A stretch of DNA of 64,000 bases from Natronospirillum operosum (GTDB taxonomy: Bacteria; Pseudomonadota; Gammaproteobacteria; Pseudomonadales; Natronospirillaceae), in the NCBI RefSeq assembly GCF_004768465.1, contig NZ_SRMF01000001.1, positions 1,322,868 through 1,386,867 of the forward strand. The letters run 5' to 3'. This document shows, one piece after another, positions 44,699 through 53,968 of this stretch. Within the stretch, counting starts at the first letter, position 1; the number at the start of each line of letters is the position of its first letter. Under the pieces are notes generated by a model. The model ran no database searches. It was not told the DNA's origin and saw only the letters and a list, made by a program, of their open reading frames with translations. Position numbers and translations under genes: made by a program.

Positions 44699-45469
44699 AT
44701 GGCCACACTGGAGAAAGAGCGCGTACTGGACGTCCATCACTGGAACGACAGCCTGTTCAGCTTCAAGACCACCCGTGACCCCGGTTTCCGTTTCAAGAAC
44801 GGTCACTTCACCATGCTGGGTCTTGAAGTGGACGGCAAGCCCCTGATGCGTGCCTACAGTATTGCCAGTGCCAACTATGAAGAGGAACTGGAGTTCTTCA
44901 GCATCAAGGTGCCCGATGGTCCGCTGACCTCCCGTCTGCAAATGATCGAACCCGGTGACGAGATTCTGATCAGCCGCAAGCCGACCGGCACGCTGATTAC
45001 TGATGATCTGCTGCCGGGCAAGAACCTCTACATGCTGGCCACCGGTACCGGCCTGGCGCCCTTCATGAGCATCATCAAGGACCCGGAAGTCTACGAACTG
45101 TATGAGCGCGTCATTCTGGTCCACGGCGTGCGCCATGTTTCCGAGCTGGCCTACCAGCAGGAAATCCGGGAAGACCTGCCCAACAACGAATTTTTCGGCG
45201 ACATGATCAGTGACAAGCTGCTCTACTACCCGACCGTGACCCGTGAGCCCTATGAAAATCAGGGCCGCATCACGGATCTGATGACCTCGGGTCGCCTGTT
45301 TGACGACCTCGGCGTACCCGCGCCGACAATCGAAGACGACCGCTTCATGATCTGCGGCAGCCCGGCCATGCTGAAAGACACCACCGGCATCCTCAAGGAC
45401 TGGGGCTTCAAGGAAACCCGGCATGGCAACCTGGGCCAGTTTGTCATCGAGCGGGCCTTCGTCGGCTGA
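44699..45469 (+). CDS. fpr: Ferredoxin/flavodoxin-NADP+ reductase
   Basis: 256 residues. FAD-binding RAYSIASANYEEELEFFSIK, pyrophosphate loop LYMLATGTGLAPFMSII and the C-terminal GNLGQFVIERAFVG typical of the subclass IB bacterial enzymes. Exchanges electrons between NADPH and ferredoxin or flavodoxin. AGGAGG precedes ATG 44699 by 11 bases. Confidence 0.95.
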   Translation: MATLEKERVLDVHHWNDSLFSFKTTRDPGFRFKNGHFTMLGLEVDGKPLMRAYSIASANYEEELEFFSIKVPDGPLTSRLQMIEPGDEILISRKPTGTLITDDLLPGKNLYMLATGTGLAPFMSIIKDPEVYELYERVILVHGVRHVSELAYQQEIREDLPNNEFFGDMISDKLLYYPTVTREPYENQGRITDLMTSGRLFDDLGVPAPTIEDDRFMICGSPAMLKDTTGILKDWGFKETRHGNLGQFVIERAFVG

Positions 45470-45490
45470 CCGGTCACACTGATCGGATAC

Positions 45491-45520
45491 AAAAAACCCG
45501 GCGCATGCCGGGTTTTTTTA
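45491..45520. terminator. Bidirectional terminator between fpr and dps
   Basis: Stem ACCCGGC/GCCGGGT with loop GCAT, flanked by A6 on the left and T7 on the right, so it can act for fpr (plus) and for dps (minus). Confidence 0.92.
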
Positions 45521-45537
45521 TGGTGGAACCGATTATT

Positions 45538-46011
45538 TCATCGGTTCAGATAGGCACTGTACATCCAGACCTGCTTTTCCTGTTCCCGGATGTAGTCGCT
45601 CATCAGTGCAGAGGTACCCTCATCGTCGGCCTCTGCCGCCTGCGACAGTACCGCACGCTGCCTGGCAATCACGGTTCTGAACGCCTCCAGTATCTGGCTG
45701 ACCGCCTCCGTGCCGTCACTGACATGGGTTCTTTCCTTGATGGCAGCCGCCTCTAGATAGGATGAATAGGTATGTTCCGGCTGCTCACCCAGAGTCAGAA
45801 TACGCTCGGCGATTTCGTCGATCTTGGTCAGCAGATCGGTATAGAGTTCCTCGAACTTCACATGCAGTTCGAAGAAATCCTTGCCCCGAATGTTCCAGTG
45901 GTAGCCGCGGGTATTCATGTAGAACACCTGATAGTTGGCCAGCAGGTCGTTGAGACCGCGTGCCAGTATCTGTGCCTGCTCTTTCTCGAGTCCAATAGCG
46001 TTGGTACTCAT
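45538..46011 (-). CDS. dps: Dps-family ferritin-like DNA-protection protein
   Basis: 157 residues. The ferroxidase-region residues lie in MNTRGYHWNIRGKDFFELHV, KFEELYTDLLTKIDEIAERI. Dps dodecamers oxidise and store iron and may bind DNA. AGGAGGTG sits before ATG 46011. Sequence 46060-46110 upstream is AT-rich; I see ATAG and TTAT words but no convincing OxyR site. Confidence 0.92.
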   Translation of the reverse strand: MSTNAIGLEKEQAQILARGLNDLLANYQVFYMNTRGYHWNIRGKDFFELHVKFEELYTDLLTKIDEIAERILTLGEQPEHTYSSYLEAAAIKERTHVSDGTEAVSQILEAFRTVIARQRAVLSQAAEADDEGTSALMSDYIREQEKQVWMYSAYLNR

Positions 46012-46223
46012 ATTTGCACCTCCTTCGGCAACTTTCACTGCAAGTCTAGGCCAGCTCTTTCATTGTCTCAACAAATCATAAGTAAACAATTCGATAAATA
46101 ATAACTATCTTAAAACCGTTGAAATGTAATTGGCGTGTAAGTGATTCCTGCTAGGTTGGTCATCGCATTCTGAGTCATTGCGACTTGATGGACTACTCGA
46201 ACAATCGACAGGAGAACCGACAG

Positions 46224-47141
46224 ATGCTTTCTATCCGATTTTCAACCACAACTGGCCTGGTACTGCTGCTTCTGGCCCTGGCTGGCTGCAATGACAGCAG
46301 CTCTGGCAGCAACGACAATGACCTCAGTTACAGTGGCAATACAGATGCCGCCACGCTGGACGACAGCAACGCCGAGGATCTGGCCAGGGCCACCATTTCC
46401 GGGGCGGATCGTGCCATCTCAACCGAGACGGCACAGGACACCATGCCGTTCAGCGCCCCTGCCACCACAGGCATTACTCAGGACTACGAGGAATGGATTC
46501 TGGACCAATCCGGCCTGCTGCCCGAAACCCCGGAAAACGGTACCGACAGCGAATCCATTCAGGCCCGCAGTTCCGACCCGGTCTGCCAGGCCGGCGGCTC
46601 GGTCGACTTCGATACCACACAGGGGCCTGGTGGAGGTGACCCCACCGGGGACATGCAGATCAGCTACAACAACTGCCAGATCAACACGCCGGAAGGTATC
46701 GCCATCATCGACGGTACTGTCAACTTCAGTTGGACCGAGACGGACTGGACCTACGACTATAACGTCACTTTCAACTACCGCGGCGAAACCTATCACCTGA
46801 CGACCACTTTCAGTTGTTCCGATATTGACACACCGCAGGTCAGTTGCTCGCTGTATGACACCTACTCGGATGCCGGCACCACCTATCAACTGACCGATAC
46901 CTTCGTGGTCGAAAGCAACAACGCCTATGACGTGGACGCCCGGGTCTACCACGAGGAACACGGCTATGTGACCTTCGAGTCCACGGAACTGACCCTGTGT
47001 TCGGATGGTGGTTTCGAGCACGGTACTGTGGAGGTCACTGACAGCACGGACGACGTCGTTCTCACACTGATCTTCAATCAGGATTGCGCTACCGCAGAGG
47101 CGACCTACGCCGACGGCACCACCGAGACCATCACCTACTGA
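46224..47141 (+). CDS. Acidic lipoprotein of unknown function
   Basis: 305 residues with a lipoprotein signal (GLVLLLLALAGC) and then a Ser/Asn/Asp-rich tether. The mature part is rich in Thr and Asp with beta-hairpin-like stretches (WTETDWTYDYNVTFNYRGET; TLCSDGGFEHGTVEVTDSTD) and several spaced cysteines. I do not recognise the family. GGAG lies 9 bases before ATG 46224. Monocistronic and convergent with the sugar dehydrogenase. Confidence 0.8.
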   Translation: MLSIRFSTTTGLVLLLLALAGCNDSSSGSNDNDLSYSGNTDAATLDDSNAEDLARATISGADRAISTETAQDTMPFSAPATTGITQDYEEWILDQSGLLPETPENGTDSESIQARSSDPVCQAGGSVDFDTTQGPGGGDPTGDMQISYNNCQINTPEGIAIIDGTVNFSWTETDWTYDYNVTFNYRGETYHLTTTFSCSDIDTPQVSCSLYDTYSDAGTTYQLTDTFVVESNNAYDVDARVYHEEHGYVTFESTELTLCSDGGFEHGTVEVTDSTDDVVLTLIFNQDCATAEATYADGTTETITY

Positions 47142-47153
47142 GACCCCGTGCCA

Positions 47154-47182
47154 GGGCCGTGCTGACCGGATCAGCACGGCCC
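47154..47182. terminator. Strong hairpin between convergent genes
   Basis: 12-bp stem GGGCCGTGCTGA/TCAGCACGGCCC with a 5-base loop. There is no T-run on either side, so it may be a bidirectional stop or only an mRNA 3'-end stabiliser. Confidence 0.5.
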
Positions 47183-47199
47183 CCTTCGATAACCTCGGT

Positions 47200-48348
47200 T
47201 CAGGGCACCAGGCGGATCAGACGGCCGTTGGACTCGTCGGTGAGCAGCCAGAGGGTGCCGTCCGGACCGTCCCGAACATCACGGATACGGGCAAAATCCA
47301 GCAGCAGGTCTTCCTGTTCCACCAGTTCCTCGCCGTCAAAGCGCAGGCGCTGCACCCGCTGTCCGGCCAGCGCACCGACAAAGAGATCACCCTCCCAGTC
47401 CGGGAACTGGTCGCCGGTATAGAACGCCATGCCGGAAGGCGCTATGGACGGTGTCCAGTCGATGATGAAGTCTTCCATGTCCGGGTGGCTGGTTTCTTCG
47501 GTAATGGTAGAGCCGTCATAGTTGGTACCTGTGGTGACGACCGGCCAGCCATAGTTCAGGCCGCCACGGATGATATTGATCTCGTCACCACCGCGCGGTC
47601 CGTGCTCATGCTGCCAGACTTCGCCGGTGTCGGGATGAATCACCATGCCCTGGGCATTGCGATTGCCCCAGGTGTAGATTTCATCCAACCCACTGTCGTC
47701 ACCGACAAAGGGATTGTCATCGGGCACTGAGCCGTCATCATGCAGCCGCACCGTGGTGCCGGCATGGCCCATGGTGTCCTGAGCCGAGTCCATGACGCCG
47801 CGATCGCCAATGGTCAGGTAGAGATAGCCCTGATCGTCAAACACGATCCGCGAGCCGAAATGGCGCCCGCCGGACATGCCCGGCTCACCGGCAAACAGCA
47901 CTTCGACATCACTCAGCTCGCCCTCACTGTACTGCCCTCGCGCCAGGTGGGTATGCAGACCGCCGTCCGAGGTCTCGGCCGCATAGCTCATGTAGAGCCA
48001 GCCGTTGTCTGCAAAGTCGGGGTGCAGGGCGATATCGAGCAGGCCGCCCTGCCCCTGCGCGCTCACCTGCGGCAACCCGCTGACTTCGGTATACCGCTCG
48101 CCGTCCCGAACCACCTGCAGGCGGCCCGGACGTTCGGTCACCAGAATATCGCCGGAAGGCAGAAAAGCCAGGCTCCAGGGATGCTCCAGGCCATCGGTCA
48201 CGACTTCCAGGCTGAAGTCATGATGGTCACTGCTGTAGGTCTCCGCCTGCGTGCCCCCGACAGCAGCCAGGGTTACCAGAGCCGCGAGCCCCATATGAAA
48301 AGCCTGCCGGGGCCTGCTGCTCGAATCTTTGTCTGCGTTTGAACTCAC
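47200..48348 (-). CDS. Periplasmic PQQ-dependent sugar dehydrogenase-like protein (YliI/Asd group)
   Basis: 382 residues. A signal peptide (FHMGLAALVTLAAVGGTQA) precedes a six-bladed propeller: LEHPWSLAFLPSGDILVTER, GQGGLLDIALHPDFADNGWL, HGPRGGDEINIIRGGLNYGW and SIAPSGMAFYTGDQFPDWEG are all typical of soluble aldose sugar dehydrogenases that use PQQ. Start taken at GTG 48348, with AAGGAG 7 bases upstream; an ATG 7 codons earlier is less well placed. Confidence 0.9.
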   Translation of the reverse strand: MSSNADKDSSSRPRQAFHMGLAALVTLAAVGGTQAETYSSDHHDFSLEVVTDGLEHPWSLAFLPSGDILVTERPGRLQVVRDGERYTEVSGLPQVSAQGQGGLLDIALHPDFADNGWLYMSYAAETSDGGLHTHLARGQYSEGELSDVEVLFAGEPGMSGGRHFGSRIVFDDQGYLYLTIGDRGVMDSAQDTMGHAGTTVRLHDDGSVPDDNPFVGDDSGLDEIYTWGNRNAQGMVIHPDTGEVWQHEHGPRGGDEINIIRGGLNYGWPVVTTGTNYDGSTITEETSHPDMEDFIIDWTPSIAPSGMAFYTGDQFPDWEGDLFVGALAGQRVQRLRFDGEELVEQEDLLLDFARIRDVRDGPDGTLWLLTDESNGRLIRLVP

Positions 48349-48469
48349 GATGCAACTCCTTGACACCATTCAACAGCCTTTCAGTGTAGAAGCCCGGGTC
48401 AGTGCTCACAAACCCGCAGCCGGTCTGCAACGGAAAGGGAAGTGCAAAGATGGGTTTGTCAGCAGGCAC

Positions 48470-48505
48470 AAAAAAACCACCGCCAGCCGGGCTGACGGTG
48501 GTTTT
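48470..48505 (-). terminator. Terminator of the thrS-infC-rpmI-rplT operon
   Basis: Minus-strand hairpin around CCACCG/CGGTGG with an internal CAGCC/GGCTG extension, followed by T7. It comes 28 bases after the rplT stop. In many relatives pheST follow rplT; here the operon ends. Confidence 0.88.
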
Positions 48506-48532
48506 CTGTCACAGCGGAGCCGGATCAGGCGA

Positions 48533-48892
48533 TCAGGCGGCCAGTTCTTTCTTCGCGCGTTCGGCCAGCGCGGCAAAGGCCGGCTTTTCAAATACGGCGA
48601 TGTCGGCCAGCACCTTGCGGTCGATCTCCACATTGGCTTTTTTCAGGCCAGAGATGAAGCGGCTGTAGGACAGACCATTCTGACGCGCTTCGGCGTTGAT
48701 ACGGGCAATCCACAGGGCACGGAACTGACGCTTGCGCTGACGGCGGTCGCGGTAGGCGTACTGACCGGCCTTGATAACCGCCTGCTTGGCAACACGGAAT
48801 ACACGGCTGCGGGCACCATAGTAGCCCTTGGCCAGATCAAGAATTTTCTTGTGACGACGGTGTGCGGTCACACCACGTTTTACGCGAGGCAT
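48533..48892 (-). CDS. rplT: 50S ribosomal protein L20
   Basis: 119 residues starting [20 protein letters not shown], canonical throughout. Binds 23S rRNA early in assembly and in E. coli represses rpmI-rplT translation. Follows rpmI by 37 bases. Confidence 0.98.
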   Translation of the reverse strand: MPRVKRGVTAHRRHKKILDLAKGYYGARSRVFRVAKQAVIKAGQYAYRDRRQRKRQFRALWIARINAEARQNGLSYSRFISGLKKANVEIDRKVLADIAVFEKPAFAALAERAKKELAA

Positions 48893-48929
48893 ATTTCAAG
48901 TCCTGTTCAATAAAGAATGGGAAAAACAA

Positions 48930-49124
48930 TCAAATGTAGGGCAGCATCCGACGGACCAGTGCTACGTCCGACTTGTCGACCATCTGCATGTTGCGCAGCT
49001 GACGCTTACGCTTCTGCGGCTTCTTGGTCAGGATGTGACTGCGAAATGACTGCTTGTGCTTGAAGCCGTTCGCGGTTTTCTTGAAGCGCTTTGCAGCGCC
49101 GGAAACACTCTTCATTTTAGGCAT
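48930..49124 (-). CDS. rpmI: 50S ribosomal protein L35
   Basis: 64 residues: [20 protein letters not shown] and [15 protein letters not shown], standard for L35. Located between infC and rplT as usual. Confidence 0.98.
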   Translation of the reverse strand: MPKMKSVSGAAKRFKKTANGFKHKQSFRSHILTKKPQKRKRQLRNMQMVDKSDVALVRRMLPYI

Positions 49125-49231
49125 TGTATACTCCAGCTAAGGGAAAAGACCGTTTCGCGCCTCGCCGGTCGAACCGGCGTTCGGGCTAGCGGTTGCCTGG
49201 GTTTAACAGGGCAGCGCAGGCTGCAACTGCC

Positions 49232-49765
49232 CTACTTCTTCTTGACAGGAGCCAGCACCATGATCATCTGGCGGCCTTCCATCTTGGGCCGCTGTTCCAC
49301 GGTGCCGTACTCTTCAAGATCTGCTTCTACTCTCTGCATGAGCTGCATACCCAGCTCCTGATGGGCCATTTCACGGCCCCGGAAACGCAGAGATACTTTA
49401 GCCTTGTCACCCTGTTCCAGAAAACGGATGAGGTTGCGCAACTTGATCTGGTAATCGCCGTCGTCCGTGTTGGGACGGAACTTCATTTCCTTGATCTGCG
49501 TCTGTTTCTGCTTCTTCTTGGCGGCGGCACGAGCTTTCTTCTCTTCGAAGATTTTCTTGCCGTAGTCCATGATCTTGCAGACGACCGGGTCGGAATCCGC
49601 GATCTGGACCAGATCCAGACCTGCATCTTCCGCCTTCTGGCGAGCCGTGGCCATATCGACGATACCGACCTGCTCCCCTTCCTGATCAATCAGTCGGCAT
49701 TCAGTGGCCTCAATCTGATCATTGACCGGATTGCGTTTGCCCTTGCGACCTTTGGCGTTCTTGAT
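49232..49765 (-). CDS. infC: Translation initiation factor IF-3, apparent AUC start codon
   Basis: 177 residues. [40 protein letters not shown] and [16 protein letters not shown] are diagnostic IF-3 segments. No ATG, GTG or TTG occurs at the expected start; GGAGAG (49772-49777) lies 6 bases before an ATC codon at 49765-49763, followed by [19 protein letters not shown], which gives the normal family length. The only nearby canonical-type start is a TTG inside thrS without a Shine-Dalgarno. E. coli infC uses AUU and IF-3 itself represses initiation at such codons, so autoregulation is expected. Starts 13 bases after thrS. Confidence 0.94.
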   Translation of the reverse strand: MKNAKGRKGKRNPVNDQIEATECRLIDQEGEQVGIVDMATARQKAEDAGLDLVQIADSDPVVCKIMDYGKKIFEEKKARAAAKKKQKQTQIKEMKFRPNTDDGDYQIKLRNLIRFLEQGDKAKVSLRFRGREMAHQELGMQLMQRVEADLEEYGTVEQRPKMEGRQMIMVLAPVKKK

Positions 49766-49778
49766 AGCGCTCTCTCCG

Positions 49779-51704
49779 TTACTGTTTGCGACCCAGCAGG
49801 TCAGCCTCGTCGCGCAGGCGGTCAATAAAGGCCTGCAACGACATGGCGCCCAGGTCTTCTCCCGACCGGGTGCGCACGGCTACCTGCTGCGATTCCACTT
49901 CTTTGTCGCCGACAACGACGACGTAGGGAATCTTCTGTAAAGTGTGCTCGCGGATTTTAAAGCCGATTTTCTCGTTTCTCAAGTCCGCAGTGGCGCGGAA
50001 CCCCGCCATACGGAGAGATTGGCGCACTGATTTGACATAGTCTGCCTGACTGTCGGTGATATTGCACACCATCACTTGCTCCGGTGCCAGCCAGACCGGC
50101 ATGGCGCCGGCATATTCTTCGATCAATATGCCGATAAAGCGCTCCAGCGACCCGAGAATGGCCCGGTGAATCATCACCGGCTCCTTGCGCGAGCCATCTT
50201 CCGCGACATACTGGGACCCCAGACGGCCCGGCATGGAGAAATCGAGCTGAATAGTACCACATTGCCAGCCTCGGCCCAGTGAATCATAGAGAGTGAACTC
50301 TATCTTGGGCCCGTAAAAGGCACCCTCACCGGGCTGGTAGTCGAATTCCAACTGATTCTTGTCCAGCGCATCAGCCAGTGCCTGTTCCGACTTGTCCCAG
50401 ACCGCATCGCTGCCAATGCGCTTCTCCGGCCGGGTGGACAGCTTGATGTCGATACTGTCGCCTTCGAAGCCAAAATCCCGATAGACGTCATAAAGCATCC
50501 GGATACAGGCTGTGACTTCATCCAGGATCTGCTCTTCGGTGCAGAATACGTGAGCATCATCCTGAGTGAACGAGCGCACGCGCATCAGCCCGTGCAGAGC
50601 ACCCGAGGCCTCGTTGCGATGCACCACGCCGAACTCGGCCATGCGGTACGGCAGATCACGGTAGCTCTTGAGCCCCTGATTGAAGATCTGCAGGTGACCC
50701 GGGCAGTTCATCGGCTTGACCGCATAGGTGCGCTTTTCGGATTCGGTGGCGAAGATGTTGTCCTGGTACTTGTCCCAGTGGCCGGATTTCTCCCACATGG
50801 AGACATCCATGATCATGGGCGCCCTGACTTCTTCATAGTCATATTCGACCAGCTTGTCGCGCATGTAGGATTCGACCACCTGATACATGGTCCAGCCCTT
50901 CTGGTGCCAGAACACCATGCCCGGCGCTTCTTCCTGCCAGTGGAACAGGTCGAGCTGCTTGCCCAGCTTGCGGTGGTCCCGTTTCTCGGCTTCTTCCAGG
51001 CGCTTCAGATAGGCCTTGAGCTGTTTCTTGTCCGCCCAGGCAGTGCCATAGATGCGCTGCAGCTGGGTATTCTGCGCATCACCGCGCCAGTAGGCACCGG
51101 AGACCCGCATCAGCTTGAAATGATGGCAGAAACGCATGTTGGGCACGTGCGGCCCGCGACACATGTCGATATATTCTTCATGGTGGTAGAGGCCCGGCTG
51201 GTCGGCGCGGTCAATGTCCTCTTCCAGAATCGCCTGCTTGTAGGGCTCGCCCCGATCCTTGAAGGTATCATAGGCTTCCTGCCAGCTGACCTTGCGCTTG
51301 ACCACGTCATAGTCGGTTTTGGCCAGCTCCAGCATGCGCTTTTCCAGCGCTTCCAGATCATCCTCGGACAGCTTCTTGTCCATCTCGATATCATAGTAGA
51401 AGCCGTTGTCGATAACCGGCCCGATGGCCATCTTCGCGTCCGGATACAGCTGCTTGATGGCATGCCCAAGCAGGTGCGCGCAGGAGTGACGGATGATGTC
51501 CAGCCCGGCGTCATCTTTCGGCGTGATGATGGTGACCTTGGCGTCTTCGGTGATCAGGTCGACAGCATCATGTTCGACGCCATTGATGGTGCCGGCCAAG
51601 GTGGCTTTGGCCAGGCCGGGGCCGATATCCTGCGCAACTTCGAGAATGGAGACGGGTTTGTCGTACTGGCGCTGACTGCCGTCAGGCAGGGTAATAACAG
51701 GCAT
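49779..51704 (-). CDS. thrS: Threonyl-tRNA synthetase
   Basis: 641 residues with the full bacterial architecture: TGS domain ([20 protein letters not shown]), editing domain ([20 protein letters not shown]), class II catalytic core ([40 protein letters not shown]) and anticodon-binding domain. Charges tRNA-Thr. ATG 51704 has GGAG upstream; the longer frame extends into the leader. Confidence 0.98.
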   Translation of the reverse strand: MPVITLPDGSQRQYDKPVSILEVAQDIGPGLAKATLAGTINGVEHDAVDLITEDAKVTIITPKDDAGLDIIRHSCAHLLGHAIKQLYPDAKMAIGPVIDNGFYYDIEMDKKLSEDDLEALEKRMLELAKTDYDVVKRKVSWQEAYDTFKDRGEPYKQAILEEDIDRADQPGLYHHEEYIDMCRGPHVPNMRFCHHFKLMRVSGAYWRGDAQNTQLQRIYGTAWADKKQLKAYLKRLEEAEKRDHRKLGKQLDLFHWQEEAPGMVFWHQKGWTMYQVVESYMRDKLVEYDYEEVRAPMIMDVSMWEKSGHWDKYQDNIFATESEKRTYAVKPMNCPGHLQIFNQGLKSYRDLPYRMAEFGVVHRNEASGALHGLMRVRSFTQDDAHVFCTEEQILDEVTACIRMLYDVYRDFGFEGDSIDIKLSTRPEKRIGSDAVWDKSEQALADALDKNQLEFDYQPGEGAFYGPKIEFTLYDSLGRGWQCGTIQLDFSMPGRLGSQYVAEDGSRKEPVMIHRAILGSLERFIGILIEEYAGAMPVWLAPEQVMVCNITDSQADYVKSVRQSLRMAGFRATADLRNEKIGFKIREHTLQKIPYVVVVGDKEVESQQVAVRTRSGEDLGAMSLQAFIDRLRDEADLLGRKQ

Positions 51705-51781
51705 GCTAATGCTCCGGTTCAGTGGTGACCCATACCAGGGGCCACATGACTTGCAGGCGAAACGCCCGGTGAACTGCAAAC

Positions 51782-51810
51782 AAAAAGGCTCGCCGGGTGG
51801 CGAGCCTTTT
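51782..51810 (-). terminator. Terminator after tRNA-Val
   Basis: Minus-strand hairpin GGCTCGCC/GGCGAGCC with a 4-base loop and T5 tail, placed 7 bases beyond the tRNA 3' end. It separates the tRNA from thrS. Confidence 0.9.
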
Positions 51811-51816
51811 GCAATC

Positions 51817-51893
51817 TGGTAGGAACGATTGGATTCGAACCAACGACCCCCACCATGTCAAGGTGGTGCTCTAACCAACTGAGCTACGTTCCT
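51817..51893 (-). tRNA. tRNA-Val (anticodon GAC)
   Basis: A 77-base cloverleaf including an encoded CCA: acceptor arm AGGAACG/CGTTCCT, anticodon arm CCACCTTGACATGGTGG giving GAC, and T arm with GGTTCGAATCC. The GAC anticodon decodes GUC and GUU valine codons. It lies upstream of thrS on the same strand with its own promoter and terminator. Confidence 0.97.
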
Positions 51894-51906
51894 GTATCTG
51901 CCGCGC

Positions 51907-51934
51907 ATTCTACTGAATGCACCGGTGCTGTCAA
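51907..51934 (-). promoter_or_regulatory. Sigma-70 promoter for tRNA-Val
   Basis: Minus strand TTGACA (51929-51934), 16-base spacer, TAGAAT (51907-51912), ending 13 bases before the mature tRNA 5' end. A GC-rich discriminator (GCGCGGC) follows, as for stringently controlled promoters. Confidence 0.85.
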
Positions 51935-52012
51935 CTACTGAAAGCACCTCAATTTCGCTAGCACCTTGATTTCACTGGTTTTCTGAGAGCGCCGAATTAA
52001 CCAGTCGGGACT

Positions 52013-53869
52013 CTAGATCAAGTCGTCATAGGGATGACGACCATCCAGACTGATGCTTTGCTGGAATTCACTGAGACCCAGCTCATTCAGTGACAGGCTG
52101 ACGTCAGAATCATCCATGACCGACTCACCGAATCGATAGATAATCGGCACACCTTCACGCACCGCCCGGGCATCATAGTCTGCCTGTGCTGCCGCAACGG
52201 CTTCATTGCGGCTGCGATAGTCCGTCAGGGCCTTCTCGCCGTGGCGCCGGCCCAGCATGGTCAGGGTTTCCTGAGGCGACAACAGAGCTGCGGTACTGTT
52301 GTTGCCACCAAACCCTTTGGAGTTTACCAGGCAGGCGCGCATGGCCGCAGGGTCACCCAGGTCCAAGTGGTCCTGCAGGATATTCAGGTGGCTGTGGTGC
52401 ACATCGGAGGCAATGTGATCGATGGTGGTGATACCCGGTATCACGCCCTCCGCCCATACACCCAGTGTGGACATGATCTGGTCGCCGGCCGCCGGCCCCA
52501 GAGAGTGGCCGACATAGGCCTTCACCGCCGTGACCGCCCAGTCATCAAGACCGTGCAGGCGTGCAACCTCGTTGAGAATATGCGATTCAGTCACCCTGTT
52601 CTGTGGAGTACCCGTGCCATGCGCCTGGACAAAGGTCTGGCGCAGCCCGCCCTCGCCCAGCAAGTTGTTCAGCAGGGCCGCCGTCTTGGCCATGGTGATG
52701 TAGTTGCCTACACCCGGTGCCGAAATGGATTTCTTGTTGGCATCGGCGTTGACGAACACATCCGGCACTGACCCATAGATGGTGGCTCCCATCTCCAGCG
52801 CCAGTCGGTCATCCATCAGAATCAGGAACTGGGACGATTCGGCTATCGTAAAACCCGCATTGGTAGAGAAGGGGCGACAGGCCCGACGGTTGTGGACCGT
52901 GTCAGAACCATCCAGCTTCTTCAGCTCTTCATCGGTGGCCAGCGCCCCCATGACATTGAAGCCTTCCATGATGGCAGGCACCACCGGGGCTTCGGTATTG
53001 CCGACAATGACGGCCCGAGCCTTGCCCGCCTGAATGTCCATCACGCCCTGGCGCAGGTTGTAGAGAAAGGTGGCACAGGCCCCGATATTGGTGCCGGTGC
53101 TGCCGACCGAGTTGATCATATAGCCATTGATGAAGTCGGCGGCCATTTCGGCAAAGCTGAGCGCCATCATCTTGGAACTGGTGCGCCCCCCGGTGAGGCT
53201 GTTCTGGTACAGGCCGCCAAATCCCGCGGCATCAGCCTGACCAAGCGCACTGCCAGCATAGACGGCGATCTCGTCAGGGCGCACATGACGCAGGATGTCC
53301 TGCCAGTCGATGCCCAGCGACTGGATGGCATCGGAGGCCCCGTAAACCGCCTGTGACAGTGCTCTCGGGTGATGCATGGACCGGTACAGGCGCGCTGCGC
53401 TGAATCCGTTGGGGGACTGCCCGGCGCTGGTTACCGGATAGGCGTTGTAGTCCGGGAAAAGTGCTGTGGTGACACCGCTGACCTGGATGGACACCGTCTT
53501 GCCTTCTTCGCGCACGATCTGCCAGTTGTCAGGCAGGTGAGACGGTAACTGGCTGCGTTTGGCTCTGAACAGAAAGCCACCCTGACCGGCATCAAGGTCC
53601 GCCCGGTTCTGACTGAGCACGGCATCCACATCAAAATGAACCTTTTCGATGCGTCGAACCAGTGTGCCCTGGCGCATCAGTTCTATCAGTTCCGGCGTCA
53701 GCCCCCCATGGGTGTCGAGCCCCATCATCTGGGCCAGACTCTCCCAGGTGGGTGCCATGCTGCGTTCGGACAAGGCGCTTTCGACCATGCGCCGATAGCC
53801 ATGATGAAAGGCACTGCGACCGGCAGCATTGACGCCGCCGAAACCAACGATGACGGGCAGAGCTGTCAT
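52013..53869 (-). CDS. fabY: Beta-ketoacyl-ACP synthase FabY-like (fatty acid initiation)
   Basis: 618 residues, close to P. aeruginosa FabY (about 634). Catalytic residues of a KAS I/II-type thiolase fold are visible: C265 in IGACATFLYN, H417 in QAHGTGTPQN and H455 in VGHSLGPAAGDQ. FabY performs the first condensation of fatty acid synthesis in Pseudomonas in place of FabH. The long N-terminal region (to about 190) is family-specific. GAGGAA precedes ATG 53869. Confidence 0.87.
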   Translation of the reverse strand: MTALPVIVGFGGVNAAGRSAFHHGYRRMVESALSERSMAPTWESLAQMMGLDTHGGLTPELIELMRQGTLVRRIEKVHFDVDAVLSQNRADLDAGQGGFLFRAKRSQLPSHLPDNWQIVREEGKTVSIQVSGVTTALFPDYNAYPVTSAGQSPNGFSAARLYRSMHHPRALSQAVYGASDAIQSLGIDWQDILRHVRPDEIAVYAGSALGQADAAGFGGLYQNSLTGGRTSSKMMALSFAEMAADFINGYMINSVGSTGTNIGACATFLYNLRQGVMDIQAGKARAVIVGNTEAPVVPAIMEGFNVMGALATDEELKKLDGSDTVHNRRACRPFSTNAGFTIAESSQFLILMDDRLALEMGATIYGSVPDVFVNADANKKSISAPGVGNYITMAKTAALLNNLLGEGGLRQTFVQAHGTGTPQNRVTESHILNEVARLHGLDDWAVTAVKAYVGHSLGPAAGDQIMSTLGVWAEGVIPGITTIDHIASDVHHSHLNILQDHLDLGDPAAMRACLVNSKGFGGNNSTAALLSPQETLTMLGRRHGEKALTDYRSRNEAVAAAQADYDARAVREGVPIIYRFGESVMDDSDVSLSLNELGLSEFQQSISLDGRHPYDDLI

Positions 53870-53968
53870 TGATTCCTCATCCTGAATAGTGAAGCGTTGA
53901 ACGCAGTCTAGTGCAGCCGTCGGTCAAGGGTATATAATGTTCAGGCCATTCTGTATGACGTTCACGCC

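Noticed and set aside
46040..46120. OxyR operator before dps
   Set aside because: ATAG and TTAT words are present but spacing and half-sites do not form a convincing motif in AT-rich DNA.
49766..49825. Longer infC start at a TTG inside thrS
   Set aside because: No Shine-Dalgarno, overlap with the thrS 3' end, and the added residues are unlike any IF-3 N terminus.
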